Assembly: GCF_017874035.1 (NCBI RefSeq)
Contig: NZ_JAGGKV010000013.1
Location: 156,203-220,202, forward strand
DNA from: Paenibacillus aceris
GTDB lineage: Bacteria; Bacillota; Bacilli; Paenibacillales; NBRC-103111
DNA: 64,000 nt
Direction of reading: 5' to 3'
Position 1 is the first letter of the stretch. Each line of letters starts with the position of its first letter. The translations under genes and the position numbers were made by a program. A model generated the notes under the pieces. The model ran no database searches and was not told where the DNA came from. It saw only the letters and a program-made list of their open reading frames with translations. Below are positions 29,088-38,837 of the stretch, piece by piece.

Positions 29088-30044
29088 ATGCTTACGGAAA
29101 GTCGTGTAGAAAGACATGCGGAAAGAATCGAGTGGCGGTGGCGGTGGTGGTCGCGAATAATCGGCAGTCCCCAATTCCCTCTTTATATCATGTTTCTACC
29201 TGTCATCGTATATTTTGTCATCTTTAAATACGGCCCCATGCTCGGTTTGATCGTCGCCTTCAAGGACTATAACTTTCGAGACGGGATTTTCGGGAGTCCC
29301 TGGGCGGGAATGAAATATTTTCAGATGCTTGGGGAAGCGCCGCAAACCTTTCAGATTGTTCGAAACACCTTGCTGCTCAGTTTGTTAAGCATTTTCGGGG
29401 GGTTCGCGTTCCCCGTCGCTCTTGCGGTCATGATCAACGAAGTGCGGAAAGCATGGTTTAAACGGATCGTACAAACGTTAATTTACTTGCCACATTTTTT
29501 CTCGTGGGTAATCGTGGGAGGCATTTTCGTCACGATATTTTCCCAGCAGTCGGGGGTTGTCAATCACGTTTTGAACGCCATGACGCATAACGCGTATCCA
29601 TTCTTGTATAAGCCGGTTTCCTGGGTTGCCATCTTCATCGGGGCGGGGATTTGGAAAGAAGCCGGGTTCACTGCGATCATCTATTTGGCCGCGCTCATGA
29701 ATATCGATCCGAGCTTATATGAAGCCTCCGAAATCGACGGCGCCGGCAAATGGAAGCAGATCTGGCACATTACGCTGCCGGGGCTCCAACCCACCATGGT
29801 GCTGATGCTCATTCTGGCGATGGGACATGTCCTGGATGTGGGGTTTGATCAGGTCTACGTGCTACAGAATGAAACCGTATCCGATATCGCAGAGGTGATC
29901 AGTACGTACATTTACCGTGTAGGGCTTCAGGGGAACCAGATCAGTTTGACGACTGCGCTCGGACTCTTCGAATCTCTCGTTGCCTTCATCCTGGTCATCC
30001 TCACCAATGCGATCGCGCGGAAATTCAATAAGGAGCTGTTCTAG
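29088..30044 (+). CDS. Sugar ABC transporter permease, LplB type
   Basis: GCGGAGG ten bases before ATG 29088 supports this start; a GTG at 29079 is too close to the site. 318 residues, about six membrane helices, and the EAA loop EASEIDGAGKWKQIWHITLP that contacts the ATPase. Oligosaccharide import of the CUT1 type, working with the next two genes. No ATPase is encoded nearby, so a shared MsmX-like ATPase is likely. The N-terminal 24 residues are duplicated in the relic at 17158. Confidence 0.93.
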   Translation: MLTESRVERHAERIEWRWRWWSRIIGSPQFPLYIMFLPVIVYFVIFKYGPMLGLIVAFKDYNFRDGIFGSPWAGMKYFQMLGEAPQTFQIVRNTLLLSLLSIFGGFAFPVALAVMINEVRKAWFKRIVQTLIYLPHFFSWVIVGGIFVTIFSQQSGVVNHVLNAMTHNAYPFLYKPVSWVAIFIGAGIWKEAGFTAIIYLAALMNIDPSLYEASEIDGAGKWKQIWHITLPGLQPTMVLMLILAMGHVLDVGFDQVYVLQNETVSDIAEVISTYIYRVGLQGNQISLTTALGLFESLVAFILVILTNAIARKFNKELF

Positions 30045-30920
30045 ATGAAAATCACCAGAGAAGAGAAGATGTTTCATGTTTTGAATTACTCGCTGCTCCT
30101 GCTGTGCGGCATGCTCTGCCTGGCGCCGCTGATCCATATCGCGGCGTTGTCCGTCAGCGACCCTCACGAGGTAACCTCCGGACACGTCAGCTTATGGCCG
30201 GTCGGTTGGAGCATGCAGTCTTTCGTGAAGCTGGTTGAGGGAACGAATATTGTCCGAGCGTTCGGCAATAACGTGCTGATGACCGTCGTTGGGACGTTGT
30301 GCAGCATGGGGTTCACCGTTCTTGCCGCTTATCCGTTGTCGCGAACCGTTTTTAAGGGCAGGAAAGCTTATACCATGGCGATTCTGTTTACCATGATGTT
30401 CAATGGAGGTTTGATTCCGACGTATCTGTTGGTCAAATCGCTCCATTTGTTAAACACCTATTGGTCCATCTGGATTCCGGGTCTCGTCAGCGTATTCAAT
30501 ATGCTGATCATGAAATCGTTCATGGAGGAAATACCACGGGAGCTGGACGAGGCAGCGAAAATGGACGGCTGCGGGGAGTGGCGATACTTGGCGCAAGTGG
30601 TATTGCCGCTTTCCGTTCCGGTGATGGCTACATTAACGTTGTTCTACGCAGTGGGGTATTGGAATGTGTTCTTCAGCGTCCTGATGTATATAACGGACGC
30701 CAATAAATTCAATTTGACGGTTGTTGTTCAGAATATGGTTCAGAATTCGACTCTTCTCCAATCCTTGAACAATTTTGAGCCTCAGGAGCTATCAGCGATT
30801 ACGCCTGAAGGGATTAAAGCCGCAGCGATCATCCTGCTGATCGCTCCCTGGCTCCTCGTGTACCCGTTTCTGCAAAAATATTTTGTGAAGGGCGCCAGGC
30901 TCGGTGCGGTGAAGGGGTAA
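30045..30920 (+). CDS. Sugar ABC transporter permease, YtcP type
   Basis: ATG directly follows the stop of the first permease, with AAGGAG inside its end, so the two are translationally linked. 291 residues, about six membrane helices, MMFNGGLIPTYLLVK and the EAA loop EAAKMDGCGEWRYLAQVVLP are characteristic of the YtcP/LplC branch of CUT1 permeases. It pairs with the LplB-type protein as a heterodimeric channel. Confidence 0.93.
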   Translation: MKITREEKMFHVLNYSLLLLCGMLCLAPLIHIAALSVSDPHEVTSGHVSLWPVGWSMQSFVKLVEGTNIVRAFGNNVLMTVVGTLCSMGFTVLAAYPLSRTVFKGRKAYTMAILFTMMFNGGLIPTYLLVKSLHLLNTYWSIWIPGLVSVFNMLIMKSFMEEIPRELDEAAKMDGCGEWRYLAQVVLPLSVPVMATLTLFYAVGYWNVFFSVLMYITDANKFNLTVVVQNMVQNSTLLQSLNNFEPQELSAITPEGIKAAAIILLIAPWLLVYPFLQKYFVKGARLGAVKG

Positions 30921-31010
30921 ATCTTCAATTTTTTGAAAGGGGTGATGCCGTACTTCAGGGAAAGGCCGATTGTGTCGCGATTCATATTAAATTTGGAGGG
31001 GTTACCAGCA

Positions 31011-32675
31011 ATGAAAATGAACCGAAAGCTTTACGCTACAGCCACGATAATGTCCACAGCGCTTCTCCTGTTTACGGCATGCAGCGGCAAATCGCTGGAT
31101 CAGGCGAGCAGCAAACCTTCCTCGACGGACGCAGGCATGTCTAGCGCCACCCCAGCGACGAAGCGCGGGAACATCGCAGTCTCGATTTATGACCGGGGCA
31201 ATATTCCGGCCGAAGAAGGGACGGTGGTCAATAACCGCTGGACCAAATGGGTGAATGAGAAAGGTCCGGCGAATGTGACGTTCGTTCCGATTGCCCGCGC
31301 CGATTCGGTCAAGAAATTCAATGTGCTCATCGCCTCCAATTCCGCGCCGGATTTGATCATGGAGTACGATACGAATTTCCGCAATCAGCTGTATGCGAAT
31401 AAGTCCATTATTCCGCTTGATGACCTGATTGCGAAGTACAGCACCAACTATAAGAAACTTCTCGATGAGTACCCGCAGCTGAAGAAGGCGGGCATCAAAT
31501 CCGACGGCAAGCTGTATGAGGTGGGGCGCGTCTCCCCGGCATTGCCGCAAGATGCGCTGGTGATCCGGAAAGACTGGCTCAAAAAATTGAATTTGAGCGT
31601 TCCGACCAATGTCGATGAGCTGTATCAAGTGTTGAAGGCTTTCGCGGATAAAGATCCGGACGGCGACGGGGTCAAAAATACGTTCGGGATCAGTATGGTG
31701 GGCGTCGGTGCCGGTACAAGCGTTGGTCCCGGCAGCGCTCTCGCCTTAGACGTCATCTTCCAGAATGTCGGCTGGGTTCTCGACAACGGCAAGGTAGTCC
31801 GGGATTGGGATCGGTTGAAGGCAGCTACCGAATTTAAGAAGAAGTTGTTTGATGAAGGCATCGTGGATAAAGATTACCTTACGGATAAGAACGGCGAAAA
31901 GGCGAAGCAAAGCTTCCTGAACGGTAAGTTGGGAATGTACTACATGAATCAGGCAACTTTCGAAGCGCTGAAGAAAAACGTGCCGGACGCTGAACTTACC
32001 GCGATTCCGCTCCCCAAATCTCCTTTCGGCCAGTTTAGCCTGATGGTGAGCAACCCGATTCAGATGGATGGAGTCGTCAATGCCAACGCGAAAGATCCGG
32101 AAGCCATCATGAAATATATTGACTTTATGTCCGATCCGCAAAACTATACGATACTGAAAAACGGCACGGAAGGCGTTCACTTTAAGAAGGGGGACAACGG
32201 CTGCCCGCAAATTCTCGACGCAGAGAAGTTCAAGAAGGAAGTCAGTTGGACGGGGGACCTGCAGATGCTGATCTCAGGGATTAAGTTGGGGCAGTGCGCT
32301 AACGTCCTCAGTCAGTTAAATCCTGACATCCCAATTCAGAAAGAATACATGAATTTGTACAAAGAAGCGATGGACAATGTCAAGCCTGAAACGCCGGTAC
32401 CGTGGATTGTCGGTCATCCGGAGCATATGCCTTCCTATCCGCAAGATCTGACAGTGGTTGCAACCAACGCGGAAAAAGCTGTTACCGATGCCGCGGTGAA
32501 GTCCATTGTATCGGGAAGCTCCTATTCGGTTGACCAAGCGATCAAGGATGCGAAAGATGCCTGGGATAAAGCGGGAGGCAAGAAGCTGGAGGAGTTCTAT
32601 GCGAAGTGGTATGAAGACAACAAAAACACGGCTTTCCTGCCGAAGGACATCTATAGCTTTACATTAAAGAAGTGA
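31011..32675 (+). CDS. Extracellular solute-binding lipoprotein of the sugar transporter
   Basis: TGGAGGGG precedes ATG 31011; in-frame codons upstream to 30933 are not needed. The N-terminus has a lipoprotein signal ending in LLFTAC with the lipidated Cys at about 25, then a low-complexity Ser/Ala linker. 554 residues, the long LplA-like type of family 1 binding protein (GVKNTFGISM, DFMSDPQNY). It captures the oligosaccharide outside the membrane for the two permeases just upstream. A terminator follows. Confidence 0.93.
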   Translation: MKMNRKLYATATIMSTALLLFTACSGKSLDQASSKPSSTDAGMSSATPATKRGNIAVSIYDRGNIPAEEGTVVNNRWTKWVNEKGPANVTFVPIARADSVKKFNVLIASNSAPDLIMEYDTNFRNQLYANKSIIPLDDLIAKYSTNYKKLLDEYPQLKKAGIKSDGKLYEVGRVSPALPQDALVIRKDWLKKLNLSVPTNVDELYQVLKAFADKDPDGDGVKNTFGISMVGVGAGTSVGPGSALALDVIFQNVGWVLDNGKVVRDWDRLKAATEFKKKLFDEGIVDKDYLTDKNGEKAKQSFLNGKLGMYYMNQATFEALKKNVPDAELTAIPLPKSPFGQFSLMVSNPIQMDGVVNANAKDPEAIMKYIDFMSDPQNYTILKNGTEGVHFKKGDNGCPQILDAEKFKKEVSWTGDLQMLISGIKLGQCANVLSQLNPDIPIQKEYMNLYKEAMDNVKPETPVPWIVGHPEHMPSYPQDLTVVATNAEKAVTDAAVKSIVSGSSYSVDQAIKDAKDAWDKAGGKKLEEFYAKWYEDNKNTAFLPKDIYSFTLKK

Positions 32676-32728
32676 AATCGTTGGGAATCTAACGACACAA
32701 ATGTGCCCACATAAAACTACTTAAAAAT

Positions 32729-32750
32729 GCCCATGTTAATGGGCTTTTCT
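32729..32750 (+). terminator. Terminator of the transporter operon
   Basis: GCCCAT GTTA ATGGGC followed by TTTTCTTT. Confidence 0.7.
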
Positions 32751-32912
32751 TTATATATGTAGGAACTTTGTTGTTGTTATTCCGCGACACAAAAGATCCT
32801 GCATTGTAGTTAAACGGCACAAATGTAGTGACATAATAGTGGAATAGACTTTGGAGGCTTAAATAATCGCGTTATACAAGCCCTATTGCTAACACACAAT
32901 CAGTTTTAGCTC

Positions 32913-32936
32913 GTGGCTAAAGCGATTTTGCAATAA
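32913..32936 (+). pseudogene. Last codons of a lost dockerin gene
   Basis: GTGGCTAAAGCGATTTTGCAA then TAA is the exact codon series (VAKAILQ, stop) that ends both beta-helix enzymes. Nothing of the gene body survives upstream. Confidence 0.65.
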
Positions 32937-32946
32937 AATAGCCCAA

Positions 32947-32998
32947 GAAAATGATATCGTACTTGAAGGATAAGTACGGTATCGTTTCTAGATTTTTT
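32947..32998 (+). terminator. Terminator left from the lost dockerin gene
   Basis: AATGATATCGTACTT pairs with AAGTACGGTATCGTTT, then GATTTTTTAG. Position and shape match the terminators at 9158 and 10776. Confidence 0.7.
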
Positions 32999-33048
32999 AG
33001 AAATGTATAAAAAACGTAGTTGTCGATCTTACAGAATATACCCTAAAT

Positions 33049-33290
33049 TTGTGCTATGAGAAATCAATGACGGTAATGGCACTATCGACATTGTCGACCT
33101 CGCAGTCATTTGCGAGCATGTCGGCAGCTGTAACTGCAGACATTGTGAACGGGTATGCAGACAATACCTTCCGCGCCGATAACCGAATTAACCGTACCGA
33201 AATGACCGCCTTGGTTGTCTATTCGCTCCACTCGAGCAAACCACGAGAGCGGAAGCGGTTACCTTAATTCTCAATGCCATTCAGAAATAA
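33049..33290 (+). pseudogene. Relic of an SLH-domain surface protein
   Basis: The frame reads IVNGYADNTFRADNRINRTE, a clear SLH repeat. After a frameshift near 33235 it reads TRAEAVTLILNAIQK and stops at 33290, the usual end of an SLH triplet. With the dockerin end and terminator just upstream it mirrors the order at 9.0-10.7 kb. Confidence 0.75.
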
Positions 33291-33312
33291 CTCGTTGATT
33301 TGTGTGTATTAG

Positions 33313-33348
33313 AAAGAGACTGTCCTGTTTATGACAGTCTCTTTATTG
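33313..33348 (+). terminator. Terminator after the SLH relic
   Basis: AAAGAGACTGTC and GACAGTCTCTTT form a perfect stem, followed by ATTGTTTG. Confidence 0.85.
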
Positions 33349-33375
33349 TTTGTTGACACAGCAGGTCAACTATTT

Positions 33376-33641
33376 TTAACTCGCGGAGCAAAGGCGAGTG
33401 CGACGATATCTACAGCGTCATGGAAACCGCCAAAGAAAACGGCCTGAACCCGTTTCAGTATATACAATACCTCTTTGAGCAACTGCCTCAGATGGCAAAT
33501 CCAAGCGATCCCGCAGCACTGGATAAGCTGCTTCCATGGTCGCCGACGCTACCGCTAGTTTGCCGTGTATTCAAACATCAATAGCTACAGTATACGATAG
33601 CCCTCATCATGAAAGTATGGTGGGGGCTGTTTGACGATTAC
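33376..33641 (+). mobile_element. IS66-family relic: transposase C-terminus and right end
   Basis: ETAKENGLNPFQYIQYLFEQ then LDKLLPWSPTLP are the signature C-terminal residues of the IS66 TnpC transposase, stopping at 33584. At 33619-33641 GGTGGGGGCTGTTTGACGAT is the typical IS66 terminal inverted repeat. The rest of the element is absent. Confidence 0.8.
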
Positions 33642-33774
33642 TTTGAAGGACCGTTAAGGCGGCTTCTTGATATCGTCACTCATCAGCACTGTAAGCTGAA
33701 TGAACCTCTCCTTGTTAGGAAATAAATAACATTAATAAAAAGTTCCTTACATGATTCCCATAGGGGTGTAATAA

Positions 33775-35313
33775 TTGTTCTTGAAATTTTTATTCAAAAG
33801 ACGGCTATTTTCAAATACTCAAGAAAACGAACTGCACACAGAGCATCACCAAAGCGGCATATTAAGTGCTTCTTTAACGAAAAATATAGCCTGCATTGAT
33901 GCTATTTTTAGTAACACTCCTGATCTGACTGTGAGGTTTCTTGAAATTAAACAGACGGGCAAGCAAGCTGTCTTAATTTATCTTGAAGGTTTGACAGATA
34001 AAAATGTAATAAATAATCACGTCATTCGTCCACTTATTAATGATTCTAATATAGATGGAGATGCACATGTAACTGTAGGTCACGTAATGACGGCAATTGT
34101 ATGGTCAGATGTTGAAGACGCTATATTACATGGAATGAGTGCTTTATTTGTGGATGGTCGAGCAGAGGCGCAGCTTTTTGATACTCAAGGTTGGCCGCAA
34201 AGAGCTATTGAAGATCCGAAGACAGAAGCTTCTTTGAGAGGAGCTCATCAAGGATTTGTAGAAACCAGTAGTCAAAATATTGCCATGATTAGACGCTACA
34301 TACCCAATCGCGAATTGAAAATTAAGGAATTAATCGTTGGACGAAGAGGGAAAACAAAAATATCTATTCTGTACTTAGAAGATGTCGCTAATGTAGCTGA
34401 ACTTCATGAATTAGAACATCGGATCAAAAAACTTAATATTGATTCGATTTTATACACAGGAGAATTAAACGAATTAATTGAGGATAACTATTTATCGCCT
34501 TTTCCCCAATTTATGTTGACCGAACGACCGGATGTCACAGCTTCACACATTTTACAGGGCAGATTAGCCGTTATCGTCGATCGTTCTTCTAGTGCACTAA
34601 TTGGCCCAACCACCTTCACATCATATTTTCAAAGTGCGGACGACTATAGTACTCGCTGGCTTGTAGCTTCGTTTATTCGATTACAACGTTTTATAGGATT
34701 TTTAATCGCAATATTCCTTCCTTCATTTTATATTGCTGTAATTTCTTTTAACTATGAAGTCATTCCGATCAAGTTGCTTTTATCGATAGGCGAATCACGA
34801 GGGCAAGTTCCTTTTCCGCCGTTTATTGAAGCATTGATTATGGAATTTGCCATTGAAATGTTACGCGAGGCAGCTATTCGCTTGCCACAGCCAATTGGAC
34901 AAACAGTCGGAATTGTCGGAGGTATTGTCATCGGTCAGGCTGCAGTTCAGGCCGGAATAGTAAGTAATATAATGGTGATCGTAGTGGCGTTGACCGCTAT
35001 AGCCTCTTTCATACTGCCAAACTACGATATGGCTTCGGGCATTAGGCTTATACGCTTTCCGATGATGCTTTTATCTGCCCTTTTTGGATTTTTCGGTATC
35101 GTTATGGGAATTGTGTTTTTGCTTGCTCATCTGATTTCCTTAGAATCCCTTGGGACACCTTTTGGCAGCCCCCTTGCACCGCTGCGTATCAAAGATTTAA
35201 AAGATACGTTTTTTCGAGTTCCACTCTGGAAATTGACATCGAGGCCCAAAAGTACAAATCCACTTCAACCTACTCGTTTGGAGAACAATCATAGTAAGGA
35301 CGACAGCCAATGA
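33775..35313 (+). CDS. Spore germination protein, GerA/GerKA family
   Basis: Starts at TTG 33775 with AGGGGTG upstream. 512 residues: a soluble N-terminal domain (to about 285) with VGRRGKTKISILYLEDVAN and LTERPDVTASHILQGRLAVI, then about five membrane helices with the family motif LPQPIGQTVGIVGG. It is the A subunit of a nutrient germinant receptor in the spore inner membrane and assembles with the B and C subunits encoded next. The operon is probably read by a forespore sigma factor, but no promoter was identified with confidence. Confidence 0.94.
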   Translation: MFLKFLFKRRLFSNTQENELHTEHHQSGILSASLTKNIACIDAIFSNTPDLTVRFLEIKQTGKQAVLIYLEGLTDKNVINNHVIRPLINDSNIDGDAHVTVGHVMTAIVWSDVEDAILHGMSALFVDGRAEAQLFDTQGWPQRAIEDPKTEASLRGAHQGFVETSSQNIAMIRRYIPNRELKIKELIVGRRGKTKISILYLEDVANVAELHELEHRIKKLNIDSILYTGELNELIEDNYLSPFPQFMLTERPDVTASHILQGRLAVIVDRSSSALIGPTTFTSYFQSADDYSTRWLVASFIRLQRFIGFLIAIFLPSFYIAVISFNYEVIPIKLLLSIGESRGQVPFPPFIEALIMEFAIEMLREAAIRLPQPIGQTVGIVGGIVIGQAAVQAGIVSNIMVIVVALTAIASFILPNYDMASGIRLIRFPMMLLSALFGFFGIVMGIVFLLAHLISLESLGTPFGSPLAPLRIKDLKDTFFRVPLWKLTSRPKSTNPLQPTRLENNHSKDDSQ

Positions 35314-36410
35314 ATAAATCTGCGCCCTACGAAATATCTTTGATGCAGTTTATATTTTTAGTAAGCGGAGTACAGGTCGGAATCGGTATATTTCAGCTTC
35401 CGCGGACTTTGGCTGAGAGCGCAGGAACAGACGGATGGATGCCCATATTAATCAGTGGAGTCCTTTCGATAATTTCCGGTTTATTTATTATACAAGTGCT
35501 AAAAAAAAATCCGGACAAAGCGCTGCCATCTTTAATGAAACATTACTTTGGGAGGTGGATCGGAAGTGTTTTAACCGCAATATTTTCTGTCTATTATGTG
35601 TTTGGATTCGTAGCAGTAATATTAAGAATGATGCTTTTCGTAAAAGTTTGGCTATTGCCGGCAACGCCTGACTATTATCTTATGATCTTAATAGCAATTG
35701 CAGGATACGGGATAGCTAGCGGAGGAATACGGAGTTTGAGCCGATACGCGGAGTTAGTCTTTTATATTACGATTTGTTTAAATATGTTTTTTCTCATCCC
35801 AGTAAGGGAAGGAAATTTGCTATACATGCTGCCGCTTTTTAAAGATGGGTTTCAGCCTATATTAAGTGGTATTCCGGATTGTATATATTCTTATCTGGGG
35901 TTTGAAATCGTGTTTATTCTTTATCCGATGCTAACGAAAAAGCAAAATGCTAATGTTGGTGTCATTGCCGCGAATATGTTGTCAATGGTAATGTACTTAG
36001 TTGCAACTTGGGTTTGTTTTCTCTTCTTTAGTCCAGACGAAATTCTCAGATTTAACGAACCGACGATAAGCATTTTGAAAACAATCGAGTTTAAAGTGAT
36101 CGAAAGGTTTGAAATCATATTTCTAGCGCTATACTTACTCACTGTTTTCAAAACGTGGGTGCCTCTCCTATGGGGTGCAGGTTTCTGCACAAATGAGCTC
36201 TGGCGCAAAATTACAGTAAAAATGTTTTTGGTCATTTCCTTGACCCTAATAGTTATATATACATTTCTATTTGCTCACGAATTTAACCAAAACGATGCGC
36301 TTCAGAAATATTTGAGTCAAATTGGTTTTTACATTGACTATCTATTTCCAATATTTTTATTCGGTTACTCGCTTTTATTCGATCGGTTTCTAAGGAGGTA
36401 CATCAATTGA
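35310..36410 (+). CDS. Spore germination permease-like protein, GerB/GerKB family
   Basis: ATG overlaps the previous stop by four bases (ATGA), giving translational coupling. 366 residues with about ten hydrophobic helices; the start (EISLMQFIFLVSGVQVGIGI) and the PRTLAESAG turn are typical of the APC-superfamily B subunits. This subunit is thought to bind the germinant in the inner spore membrane. Confidence 0.94.
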   Translation: MNKSAPYEISLMQFIFLVSGVQVGIGIFQLPRTLAESAGTDGWMPILISGVLSIISGLFIIQVLKKNPDKALPSLMKHYFGRWIGSVLTAIFSVYYVFGFVAVILRMMLFVKVWLLPATPDYYLMILIAIAGYGIASGGIRSLSRYAELVFYITICLNMFFLIPVREGNLLYMLPLFKDGFQPILSGIPDCIYSYLGFEIVFILYPMLTKKQNANVGVIAANMLSMVMYLVATWVCFLFFSPDEILRFNEPTISILKTIEFKVIERFEIIFLALYLLTVFKTWVPLLWGAGFCTNELWRKITVKMFLVISLTLIVIYTFLFAHEFNQNDALQKYLSQIGFYIDYLFPIFLFGYSLLFDRFLRRYIN

Positions 36411-37522
36411 ATACGAGACTCACCCGCATCGCTTTCTTCCTGTTACTCGTATTTCTGCCTGGTTGTGATCGGATGGACGTTGAGATGACTTCTTTAGGAC
36501 TGATGGCTGGCTTGGATCTGAATAAGGCTGACGAGATGGTCGTGTATATTATGAAGCCTGTGTTCAGTAAAGAAGTAAAGGAGAAATATCAAGTCTATGA
36601 AGTGAAAGCGAGATCTTTACGTGAATCAAGAAAGAATCTCGATATTGCATCAGGCTACGTTGTTGGAGGGAAGATCCAGATTTATTTTATTGGAAAAAGG
36701 CTGCTTGAACATGGAGGCTGGTTTCCCACACTCGATGTGCATTTTCGGGATGCCAAAAATACAGTTAATGCGAGAGTCGTTGAAGTTGATGGTGAGGTAG
36801 CAGATATTTTTAATACAAAGCTGCCTTATTCGGCTCGTCTTTCCGACCATTTGGTGACTTTAATTGATTCCTCTGCACGTAGGAATGAAGTTACAAAGAC
36901 TACATTAATGCAGCTGGATAAGCAGATATTCGATAGAGGGATCACTCCCTATATTACGTCAATGAAAAAAGAGGGGGAAAATATTATTTTGCAAGGTACG
37001 ACTTTACTTGACAAAAAAGGAAAATATGTTTTGACCCTGGAAAATTTTGAACCAGAATTATTCAACCTCATGCAAAAACGTATGCGAGGAAAGACCTCAT
37101 TAACGGTGTCAATACCGAAAGAAAAAAACAATGATGACATTATCGATACAAGTTTAGTGAGTTTCGACGTATTAAAGGTAGCTCGGGACGTAGAGACTAG
37201 CTTTAAAGAAAATAAATATCTATTCAATATTAAGTTGACTTTCTCTGTTGCCTTAACGGAGCGATTCTTTCCATTTGATGTGAGGAACAACAAAGATAAA
37301 TTGGAAAAAGTCATTCAAGAACAGCTCCAGAAACAATTTGCAAGTTTGTTTAAGAAATGTCAGGAGCGAAAAGTTGATCCGTTCGGATTCGGATTGTACG
37401 CCAGAGCGTATCAGTATCAACAATGGAAACAAGTAGAAGATCATTGGGGAGAAGCTTTTTCAAAGGCAGATGTGCGTATTACAGTGGAAACAAAAATTAA
37501 ATACATGGGACCCGTTAAATAA
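36407..37522 (+). CDS. Spore germination lipoprotein, Ger(x)C family
   Basis: TAAGGAGG precedes a TTG start at 36407 that overlaps the previous stop by four bases (TTGA). The lipobox LPGC follows a short signal, so the product is lipid-anchored. 371 residues with three alpha/beta GerC domains, ending YQQWKQVEDHWGEAF. It completes the A-B-C receptor operon. The two TTG starts and double overlaps suggest tuned, low-level expression. Confidence 0.93.
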   Translation: MNTRLTRIAFFLLLVFLPGCDRMDVEMTSLGLMAGLDLNKADEMVVYIMKPVFSKEVKEKYQVYEVKARSLRESRKNLDIASGYVVGGKIQIYFIGKRLLEHGGWFPTLDVHFRDAKNTVNARVVEVDGEVADIFNTKLPYSARLSDHLVTLIDSSARRNEVTKTTLMQLDKQIFDRGITPYITSMKKEGENIILQGTTLLDKKGKYVLTLENFEPELFNLMQKRMRGKTSLTVSIPKEKNNDDIIDTSLVSFDVLKVARDVETSFKENKYLFNIKLTFSVALTERFFPFDVRNNKDKLEKVIQEQLQKQFASLFKKCQERKVDPFGFGLYARAYQYQQWKQVEDHWGEAFSKADVRITVETKIKYMGPVK

Positions 37523-37706
37523 TTTTTGTGATTAAATAATCGTACGCTAAGAATCACTGAATGGGCGTAAAACTTGTTACGTATGAAGCACGAAGAAGCT
37601 ACGATTTTGCACAACACATTGATGGTTTCGTATTACGGGGTAAAGGTGCAAACCTCTAATTCATGATAACGTAATTGAATGAAGTCATGGGGTGGAGCGA
37701 GTTACT

Positions 37707-37859
37707 ATGGAAACCAAATTGAATTTATTTAAATGGAAGCAGTATGAATCAGCAATCATTTTACTAACCGTGAGATGGTATTTAAAATATAGTTTAAGCT
37801 ATCGAGATATCGTGGAAATAATGAGCGAGCGGGGATTAGAGTTCTTGATACTGCAGTAA
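37707..37859 (+). mobile_element. IS6-family transposase relic (N-terminus only)
   Basis: ATG at 37707 opens 50 codons reading FKWKQYESAIILLTVRWYL then SYRDIVEIMSERGL, the conserved start of IS6/IS26-type transposases, before a stop. No catalytic DDE region remains. The interval 37523-37706 has no recognisable gene. Confidence 0.7.
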
Positions 37860-37929
37860 ATATATATCTGTTTCCAATCTATATTAATTTACATAATTTA
37901 CAATTTGTTGGGTTTACTTGATTTATTCG

Positions 37930-38172
37930 CAGGTTTTACATGTGAAAAATACGATTTGGGCGCTGCTAATTCCTGGACTGCTCATGAACGGATTTAACGC
38001 CTGCTAGTCTGTACCTTCTTCATGACGTCGATTCCACCAGCGCTTATCGAAGCGGCCAAAATCGACGGGGCGGGTGAGATTAAAACGTTCTACAAAATCG
38101 TTCTCCCGCTGTCGGTTCCGATCATGGCGACCATCGGTCTTTTCGAGGCCATCTTGTATTGGAATGAACTAG
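37930..38172 (+). pseudogene. Relic of a second YtcP-type sugar permease
   Basis: Reads VKNTIWALLIPGLLMNGFNA, a broken joint, then SIPPALIEAAKIDGAGEIKT and LPLSVPIMATIGLF: the EAA loop and following helix of a CUT1 permease. Both ends are missing. Confidence 0.75.
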
Positions 38173-38222
38173 TAGGTAAGATGCAGTTAGAGGACACTCT
38201 ACTAATTCTATATAAAAGTATG

Positions 38223-38264
38223 AAACAGTGTTTAACTTTGGATAAGTTAAACACTGTTTTTTTT
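38223..38264 (+). terminator. Strong terminator
   Basis: AAACAGTGTTTAACTT pairs perfectly with AAGTTAAACACTGTTT, then TTTTT. The stretch 38265-38598 shows no gene. Confidence 0.88.
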
Positions 38265-38598
38265 GCATTTGTTGGATGTACAAGTTCAAGTCAAAACCCA
38301 AGAATAAACTCAATAGGTTGCTATACATTTTTTGCATAAAACATGCATAATTCTATATGTGGATATTCTCATCAATTATGAAAGATGTTCTTATTCTTAA
38401 CGGCTAGAGCCAGTTCCATTCTCACTAATTATGAAAATGTTGCTTGATAAATCAAGCTTTAAAAGGTCGATTTTCTCATTAAATATGACACCACACACTT
38501 TCTTTTTTTTTCTATGTCCGCGTCAAGTTTGATGCATGCAGCTTTAGTGATCGATGACTCACAAAATCTATTAATATCAATATAAATATAGATTCCAA

Positions 38599-38640
38599 AA
38601 AAGGAACACGAACCCAATGGGCTATCGTGTTCCTTTTTTA
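38599..38640 (+). terminator. Terminator
   Basis: AAAGGAACACG pairs with CGTGTTCCTTT, then TTTTA. Confidence 0.8.
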
Positions 38641-38708
38641 TTTTAGGAAAAGAATACACACAGAGGAGCCTTAATCCAAAACAGGATTAATTTCGGATAT
38701 GCATCACG

Positions 38709-38789
38709 ATGAATAAACATACAAAGTTTCATTTGCGGATTAACAATAGCGGCGGTTTCGCGGATTTTGATTGGTTTAGAATGGAATAG
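38709..38789 (+). pseudogene. Possible tail of a GH43-like glycosidase
   Basis: A 26-codon frame ends GGFADFDWFRME and stop. This resembles the C-terminus of GH43-type xylosidases (ADFDxFR). Too short to be sure, and there is no upstream continuation. Confidence 0.3.
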
Positions 38790-38807
38790 GGAGGAACAAA
38801 CAAAAAA

Positions 38808-38837
38808 CGGCCATAGGCAGTGCCTGTGGCCATTTTT
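38808..38837. terminator. Bidirectional terminator ending the isomerase gene
   Basis: GGCCATAGGCA and TGCCTGTGGCC form a stem flanked by A-run and T-run, so it can serve the minus-strand gene that ends at 38838. Confidence 0.8.
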
